A stretch of DNA of 10,979 nucleotides from Treponema sp. GTDB lineage: Bacteria > Spirochaetota > Spirochaetia > Treponematales > Breznakiellaceae. The stretch spans positions 1 to 10,979 of the forward strand of contig JAITHH010000046.1 in assembly GCA_031280065.1 (NCBI GenBank), given 5' to 3'. Positions within the stretch are counted from its first letter, which is position 1; each line of letters begins with the position of its first letter. The notes under the pieces were generated by a model that was given only the letters and a program-made list of their open reading frames with translations, had not been told where the DNA came from and did not search any database. Of this stretch, positions 6,725 through 10,979 are shown in pieces. Both the position numbers and the translations under genes were made by a program.

Positions 6725-7714
6725 ATGAGAGAACTGATGTACCGCGACGGGATCCGTGAAGCCCTGGATGAGGAGATGGCCCGGGACAGCAGCGTGTTTA
6801 TGATGGGCGAGGACGTGGGCATTATCGGCGGCAACTTCAAATGTTCAGTGGGCCTGCTGGAGAAGTACGGCGACCTGCGCATGAAAGATACGCCCATATC
6901 AGAGCAGGCCATTATCGGTATGGGCGTGGGCGCGGCCCTGACCGGACTGCGCCCTATTGTGGAACTGATGTTCGCGGACTTCATCATGGTGTGCGGCGAT
7001 CAGTTGTTTAACCAGATGGCAAAGATCACCTATATGTCCGGCGGGCAATGCAAGGTTCCCATGGTGGTACGCACCCCCCTGGGCGGGGGCCGGTCCTCCG
7101 CGGCCCAGCACTCCCAGTCCATTCACGCATGGGCCGCGCATATTCCCGGGGTCAAGGTGGTCCTGCCCTCCACCGCGGGCGAGGCAAAGGGGCTGTTAAA
7201 AACCGCGATCCGGGATAACAACCCGGTGCTTTTCTTTGAACACAAGATGCTCTATACCATTAAATTTAACGACGTCCCTGACGCGGGCGAGGATGTGTGC
7301 ATCCCCTTTGGCAAGGCCCGCATGGTTACCGAAGGCGGCGATATTACCGTGCTGGCAAATTCCGGCATGACGGTTAAAGCGGAACGGGCGGTCAAAAAAC
7401 TGCAAGACGAAGGAATCGGCGCGGAACTGATTGACCTGCGGACCATCGTCCCCCTGGACACGGAAACCATCATCCGGTCGGTCAAGAAAACAGGCCGGCT
7501 GCTCATCGTGGATGAGGGCCATAAGAGCTTTGGCATCAGCGGTGAAATTGCCGTCCGGATCATGCCTGCTGTTTTCTATGATCTGGAGGCTCCTATTGAG
7601 CGCCTGGGAACCGCGGATGTTCCCCTGCCCTTCAGCCCGGCGCTGGAATTCCCCCTGATCCCCGATGAAAAACGTATCGGGGCAAAGATCCGGGAAATGG
7701 TAAAAGGCGGGTGA
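6725..7714 (+). CDS. acoB: Acetoin dehydrogenase E1 beta subunit
   Basis: This 329-residue beta partner of AcoA is a transketolase-type pyrimidine-binding domain followed by a C-terminal transketolase domain. Visible family marks are MGEDVG with E29, DTPISEQAIIGMGVGAA with the presumed cofactor-activating E60, the LMFADF segment (81-86), AAQHSQS with H129, and IDLRTIVPLD and VDEGH in the C-terminal domain. The length is normal and the frame is intact. The ATG is preceded by GGAGG (6713-6717) seven bases away, and the gene begins 21 bases after acoA, so the two subunits are translated from one message. The N-terminal run RDGIREALDEEM and the AQHSQS-x-x-AW block fit AcoB and the closely related pyruvate dehydrogenase beta subunits. 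The acetoin assignment again rests on context. Confidence 0.88.
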   Translation: MRELMYRDGIREALDEEMARDSSVFMMGEDVGIIGGNFKCSVGLLEKYGDLRMKDTPISEQAIIGMGVGAALTGLRPIVELMFADFIMVCGDQLFNQMAKITYMSGGQCKVPMVVRTPLGGGRSSAAQHSQSIHAWAAHIPGVKVVLPSTAGEAKGLLKTAIRDNNPVLFFEHKMLYTIKFNDVPDAGEDVCIPFGKARMVTEGGDITVLANSGMTVKAERAVKKLQDEGIGAELIDLRTIVPLDTETIIRSVKKTGRLLIVDEGHKSFGISGEIAVRIMPAVFYDLEAPIERLGTADVPLPFSPALEFPLIPDEKRIGAKIREMVKGG

Positions 7715-7717
7715 ATC

Positions 7718-9064
7718 ATGGCTGAAATTATCATTATGCCCAAGCTGGGCTTTAACATGGACGAGGGGCAGTTGGTCAAATGGCATAAGGCGGTTAATGA
7801 CCCGGTACAAAAGGGAGAACTGCTTTTTGAGATTAACACCGACAAGACAACCATGCCCGTGGAAGCAGCCTCCAGCGGTACGCTCTTGGCTATTCTGCTG
7901 GAGGAAGGGGCTTTTGCCGGGGTCTTTACGCCCATCGCCGTGATTGGCGAACCAGGGGAAGATTTTACCGCCGCGCTGGACGCGGCCAAGGGAGGGGGCG
8001 CGGCTGTGGGAAAAACCGGACAGGAAGCCGCAACGCCGTCCGCCTCAGCGCCCGCGCCGTCTGCCGCAACGGTTACGCTCACCGCGCCGATGGAGGCCCT
8101 CAAGCTGACGCCCAGGGCACAGAAACTCATCCAGGATGAACATATCGATCCCGCAAGTCTGAGGGGCATCCCGGGAACCGGCTATCAGGGGGGGATTACC
8201 GCCAGGGACATCAAGGCTTCCCCTTTGGCGCGGAAGATCGCCGCCGCAGCCGGCACAGATCTGGCCGCGCTTGCCGGGTCAGGGATTCACGGCAAGGTGA
8301 TGAAGGCCGATGTGTTTGCCGCCCCGCAGACCGGGGTTCCCGCAGGGGGAATTCAGTCCGGGGAGAAACAGATCCTCTCGGTAACGCCCTATAAGGGAAT
8401 CCGGAAAATCATCGGCGACAAGCTGGCCCAGAGCAAGTTTACCGCGCCGCATCTGTACTTTACCGATTCCGTGGACACCAGCGGCTTGACGGCTTTCCGC
8501 AAAAGCCTGAACGAACAGTCTGAGGTCAAGATTGCCGTGTCCGACCTGCTGACCCTGGCCGCGGCCAAGGCCCTTAAAAAATACCCCGCATTGAATGTAT
8601 CTTTGGTTAATGGGGAGATCGTTACGTATAAAAGCATCAATGTGGGGACCGCGGTGGCCGGCAGCAACGGCCTGGTGGTGCCGGTGATCAAGAACGTGCA
8701 GGAAAAGAGCCTGTCCGATGTGGCCAGGGAAAGCAAAGACCTTATCGCCCGGGCCAAGGAGGGCCGGCTGCAGCCCCAGGAGTACGCCGATGGAACCTTC
8801 ACCATTTCCAATCTGGGGATGTTCGGCATCGAAAACTTTACCGCCATCATCAATGCCCCTGAATCGGCTATTCTGTCGGTCAGCTCGGCGCGGAAAAAAG
8901 CGGTGGTCATCACCGGCGAAGACGGGGAAGACCGCATCGCCATCCGCCCGGTGATGAACATCCAGCTTTCGGCGGATCACCGTTTAATTGACGGCCTGCT
9001 GGCTGTTCAATTTGTGGGATTCCTCCGGCAGATGCTGGAGAACCCCCTGTTAATTCTTGTGTAG
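7718..9064 (+). CDS. acoC: E2 dihydrolipoamide acyltransferase with two tandem E3-binding domains
   Basis: This 448-residue core subunit of the complex takes the acyl group from E1 and forms acetyl-CoA. Domains in order: one lipoyl domain (about 2-78) with lipoyl lysine K43 in NTDKTTM; an Ala/Pro-rich linker (about 85-125); a peripheral subunit-binding domain (about 129-165, LTPRAQKLIQ then GTGYQGGITARDI); directly after it a second one (about 167-200, ASPLARKIAA then GSGIHGKVMKADV); another short linker; and the catalytic domain (about 220-448) with SADHRLIDG, where H421 and D425 are the catalytic pair. Most acoC-type E2 proteins have one subunit-binding domain, so the pair is notable. The start lies 3 bases after the acoB stop, with AAAAGG (7702-7707) about 10 bases upstream. 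K43 must be lipoylated; no lipoate ligase or lipoyl synthase is seen in the window. Confidence 0.9.
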   Translation: MAEIIIMPKLGFNMDEGQLVKWHKAVNDPVQKGELLFEINTDKTTMPVEAASSGTLLAILLEEGAFAGVFTPIAVIGEPGEDFTAALDAAKGGGAAVGKTGQEAATPSASAPAPSAATVTLTAPMEALKLTPRAQKLIQDEHIDPASLRGIPGTGYQGGITARDIKASPLARKIAAAAGTDLAALAGSGIHGKVMKADVFAAPQTGVPAGGIQSGEKQILSVTPYKGIRKIIGDKLAQSKFTAPHLYFTDSVDTSGLTAFRKSLNEQSEVKIAVSDLLTLAAAKALKKYPALNVSLVNGEIVTYKSINVGTAVAGSNGLVVPVIKNVQEKSLSDVARESKDLIARAKEGRLQPQEYADGTFTISNLGMFGIENFTAIINAPESAILSVSSARKKAVVITGEDGEDRIAIRPVMNIQLSADHRLIDGLLAVQFVGFLRQMLENPLLILV

Positions 9065-9074
9065 GAAGGACCCT

Positions 9075-10469
9075 ATGGCAGCGGGAAGCGGAACGTACGA
9101 TTATGATGTGGCGGTTATCGGCGCGGGGCCCGGAGGCTATGTCGCGGCAATCAAGGCGGCCCAGTTGGGGAAGAAGACCTGTATCATTGAAAAGGAACAC
9201 GCCGGCGGCGTCTGCCTGAACGAGGGCTGCATTCCCACAAAGACCATGATCAAAACCGTCAGCCTGCTGCGGGAAATGAAGGAGGCCTCCGGGTTTGCCA
9301 TCGAAGGATTTTCGCCGGATCAGTTGACCGTTTCCATGCCCAAACTCCAGGAGCGGAAAAAGGCGGTGGTGAATCAGTTGGTAGGCGGCGTTACGGGACT
9401 GCTGCGGGGCAACAAGGTTGAATTCATCAGCGGCGAGGGACGGTTTGCGGACGCCCATACCATACAGGCCGGAGCGCGGCGGATTTCCGCGGAATATAGC
9501 ATCATCGCCGCGGGTTCCAAGGCGATCATGCCGCCCTTTATCCGCCTGGAGGGGAACAATACGCTGCTGACCAGCACGGAGGCCCTGAATCTCGATCACG
9601 TACCGGAACGGACGGTGATCATCGGCGGCGGCGTCATCGGGGTGGAATTCGCCTATGTGCTGGGCCAATTGGGGAGCCGCGTAACGGTCCTGGAACTGCT
9701 GGATCACATTCTCCCCATGGTGGATCAGGAGGTTTCCGCCCTGGCGCAAAAGCGGCTCGAAAAGGAGGGGATCAACTTTTGCCTGTCCGCGAAGGTGCTC
9801 CGGGTAAAGGACAACGCCGTTTTCTATGAATTGGCCGGAAAGGAACAGCAGGTTTCCGCGGACGCGGTGCTGATGGCGGTAGGGCGCGCTCCTAACACGG
9901 AAGGGCTTGGGGCGGAGGCTATCGGGCTGCGGATCGAGCGCGGCGCGGTGTGGGTTGATGAAAACCTGCGGACCAATGTCAGCAATATTTTTGCCATTGG
10001 GGATGTGAACGGCAAGGTGATGCTGGCCCATACCGCTTCCCATGAAGGGCTCGCCGCGGTAAGCGCCATAGACGGCGGGACCATGACGGTCAACTACGGG
10101 CGTATTCCCTCCTGCATTTACCTGGAACCGGAAATCGCCAGCATCGGGCTGACCGAAGCCCAGGCCCGGGAGCGCTATGAAAACGTCAAAACCGGGAAGT
10201 TCCCGCTGATCGCCAACGGCAAGTCCCTGGTGGAGGGGGAGACGGGCGGATTATTCAAGGTGATCGTCCAGGGGGAATACGGCGAAATTCTGGGCGCCCA
10301 TCTCTACGGCAAACATGTCACCGATATGATAGGGGAAATCGCCGTGGCCATGGAGGGAGAAGTAACCGCGGAGGAACTGTTCCATGCGATCCACCCGCAC
10401 CCGACGGTCAGCGAGGGACTGCCGGAGGCGTTCATGGCGGCCACGGGGCGGGCCATCCATTGCCTATGA
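9075..10469 (+). CDS. acoL: Dihydrolipoyl dehydrogenase (E3 of the Aco complex)
   Basis: This 464-residue FAD flavoprotein reoxidises dihydrolipoyl-E2 and makes NADH. The FAD motif VIGAGPGGYVAA (14-25) is followed by the redox disulfide GGVCLNEGCIPTK with C47 and C52. The NAD motif is IIGGGVIGVEFA. The second FAD segment is TNVSNIFAIGD, and the C-terminal active-site pair is H442 and E447 in HPHPTVSE. There is no N-terminal lipoyl domain, unlike the E3 of some aco and pdh operons. The frame extends back to a TTG at 9057 that overlaps acoC, but the ATG at 9075 has AGGAAGGA (9063-9070) four bases upstream and is preferred. Ten bases separate it from acoC, so it is dedicated to this complex by position. 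The gene could equally be named lpdA, and sharing with other lipoyl complexes (for example glycine cleavage) is possible. Confidence 0.92.
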   Translation: MAAGSGTYDYDVAVIGAGPGGYVAAIKAAQLGKKTCIIEKEHAGGVCLNEGCIPTKTMIKTVSLLREMKEASGFAIEGFSPDQLTVSMPKLQERKKAVVNQLVGGVTGLLRGNKVEFISGEGRFADAHTIQAGARRISAEYSIIAAGSKAIMPPFIRLEGNNTLLTSTEALNLDHVPERTVIIGGGVIGVEFAYVLGQLGSRVTVLELLDHILPMVDQEVSALAQKRLEKEGINFCLSAKVLRVKDNAVFYELAGKEQQVSADAVLMAVGRAPNTEGLGAEAIGLRIERGAVWVDENLRTNVSNIFAIGDVNGKVMLAHTASHEGLAAVSAIDGGTMTVNYGRIPSCIYLEPEIASIGLTEAQARERYENVKTGKFPLIANGKSLVEGETGGLFKVIVQGEYGEILGAHLYGKHVTDMIGEIAVAMEGEVTAEELFHAIHPHPTVSEGLPEAFMAATGRAIHCL

Positions 10470-10498
10470 CATATATCAATTTGACAGCATTACTGCTT

Positions 10499-10503
10499 GG
10501 AGG
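10499..10503 (+). promoter_or_regulatory. Ribosome-binding site that fixes a GTG start
   Basis: GGAGG here touches an ATG at 10504 directly, leaving no room for initiation there. It is six bases from the in-frame GTG at 10510, an ideal distance, and the protein then begins in typical short-chain dehydrogenase fashion (RLQGKTAVITGG). Confidence 0.7.
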
Positions 10504-10509
10504 ATGAAG

Positions 10510-10979
10510 GTGCGATTACAAGGAAAAACCGCGGTAATAACCGGCGGGGCCCGGGGCCTGGGCGAGGCCATGGCAAAACTTTTCGCGGAAGAGGGCGCAA
10601 GGGTGATCGTCTGCGATATGGGTGAACCCCAATACGCCGGTGAACACATTGAGTTCTACCAGCTCAATGTTACCGACGCGGAGGCCTGCGGGCAATTCAC
10701 CGGATACGCGGCGGAAAAATACGGGAAGATCGATATTCTGGTGAACAACGCGGGGATAGCCAAGGACAGCATGACCCGGAAAATGACCGGCGAAATGTGG
10801 GACGCGGTTATCGCGGTGAACCTTACGGGGGTGTTCAACCTGACCCGCTTCATCGGCCCTCACATGGAAGATACCGGCGGGGGCAGCATTATCAACATCT
10901 CCAGCGTGGTGGGTGAATACGGAAACATCGGGCAGGTCAACTACGCGGCTGCCAAGGCCGGGGTGATCGGCATGACAAA
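10510..10979 (+). CDS. Short-chain dehydrogenase/reductase (FabG or acetoin-reductase type), 3' end cut
   Basis: About 156 residues are present before the window ends. The Rossmann-fold cofactor motif TGGARGLG (about 11-18) lies right after the first strand, NNAG follows in the middle, then the catalytic triad: Ser in INISSVVG, and Tyr and Lys in NYAAAKAG. These are the marks of classical SDR enzymes, which interconvert an alcohol and a ketone with NAD(P)H. The sequence around it (GVFNLTR, NISSVVGEYGNIGQVNYAAAKAGVIG) resembles 3-oxoacyl-ACP reductases most. In this operon it could instead act on acetoin, diacetyl or a 3-hydroxy/3-oxo acyl compound. The start is the GTG at 10510 (see the GGAGG at 10499-10503). 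It follows the E3 gene by 40 bases with no terminator or clear promoter between, so it is probably the next gene of the same operon. Confidence 0.85.
   Translation, partial: MRLQGKTAVITGGARGLGEAMAKLFAEEGARVIVCDMGEPQYAGEHIEFYQLNVTDAEACGQFTGYAAEKYGKIDILVNNAGIAKDSMTRKMTGEMWDAVIAVNLTGVFNLTRFIGPHMEDTGGGSIINISSVVGEYGNIGQVNYAAAKAGVIGMT

Noticed and set aside
9057..9074. TTG start for the dihydrolipoyl dehydrogenase overlapping acoC
   Set aside because: TTG is a weak start and no ribosome site fits, whereas the ATG at 9075 has AGGAAGGA just upstream.
10481..10509. TTGACA as a -35 box for the short-chain dehydrogenase
   Set aside because: No -10-like hexamer lies at 16-18 bases; the spacing falls on the ribosome site and start codon region.

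Overview
The window holds an insertion-sequence scar followed by one regulator gene and a compact same-strand operon for a thiamine-diphosphate/lipoate 2-oxoacid-type dehydrogenase of the acetoin dehydrogenase (Aco) class. The DNA is moderately GC-rich, has strong GGAGG-type ribosome sites, and lacks respiratory or oxygen-linked genes. The Aco system, the clostridial-type 4-hydroxybutyrate-dehydrogenase-like enzyme and the style of the IS5-family transposase together suggest a fermentative anaerobe. I lean toward a spirochaete of the Treponema group, but this is a weak inference and a clostridial relative is possible.

Layout. Positions 1-198 carry the 3' end of an IS5-type DDE transposase on the + strand. 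It abuts the 5' part of a second IS5-type transposase on the - strand (462-199), so the two fragments converge; a nested insertion would explain this. Positions 463-631 are a gene-free leader. A sigma-54-dependent activator of the AcoR type (632-2620) comes next. The gap after it holds a near-consensus -24/-12 promoter (2733-2748) and, upstream, an inverted repeat (2642-2692) well placed for an enhancer-binding protein. The promoter drives a + strand series: a sodium:solute symporter (2821-4551), an iron-dependent alcohol dehydrogenase resembling 4-hydroxybutyrate dehydrogenase (4556-5671), an unusual cluster of alternative hairpins (5672-5720), then acoA (5744-6703), acoB (6725-7714), acoC (7718-9064), a dihydrolipoyl dehydrogenase (9075-10469), and the start of a short-chain dehydrogenase (10510 to the window end, cut).

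How the genes may work together (inference). A ligand-sensing AcoR-like protein activates the sigma-54 promoter when the substrate is present, and the symporter imports a substrate. E1 (AcoAB), E2 (AcoC) and E3 (Lpd) cleave or decarboxylate the substrate to acetyl-CoA, with NADH made by E3. If the substrate is acetoin, the second product is acetaldehyde, which the iron alcohol dehydrogenase could reduce to reoxidise NADH. The short-chain dehydrogenase could interconvert acetoin with diacetyl or 2,3-butanediol. The similarity of the alcohol dehydrogenase to 4-hydroxybutyrate dehydrogenase leaves open that the true pathway substrate is not acetoin.

The most notable points are the promoter/enhancer architecture, the alternative-hairpin element inside the operon, two tandem E3-binding domains in the E2 subunit, and the unexpected partners (Na+ symporter, 4HbD-like enzyme) of an aco cluster. 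I found no RNA genes, CRISPR arrays or intrinsic terminators.
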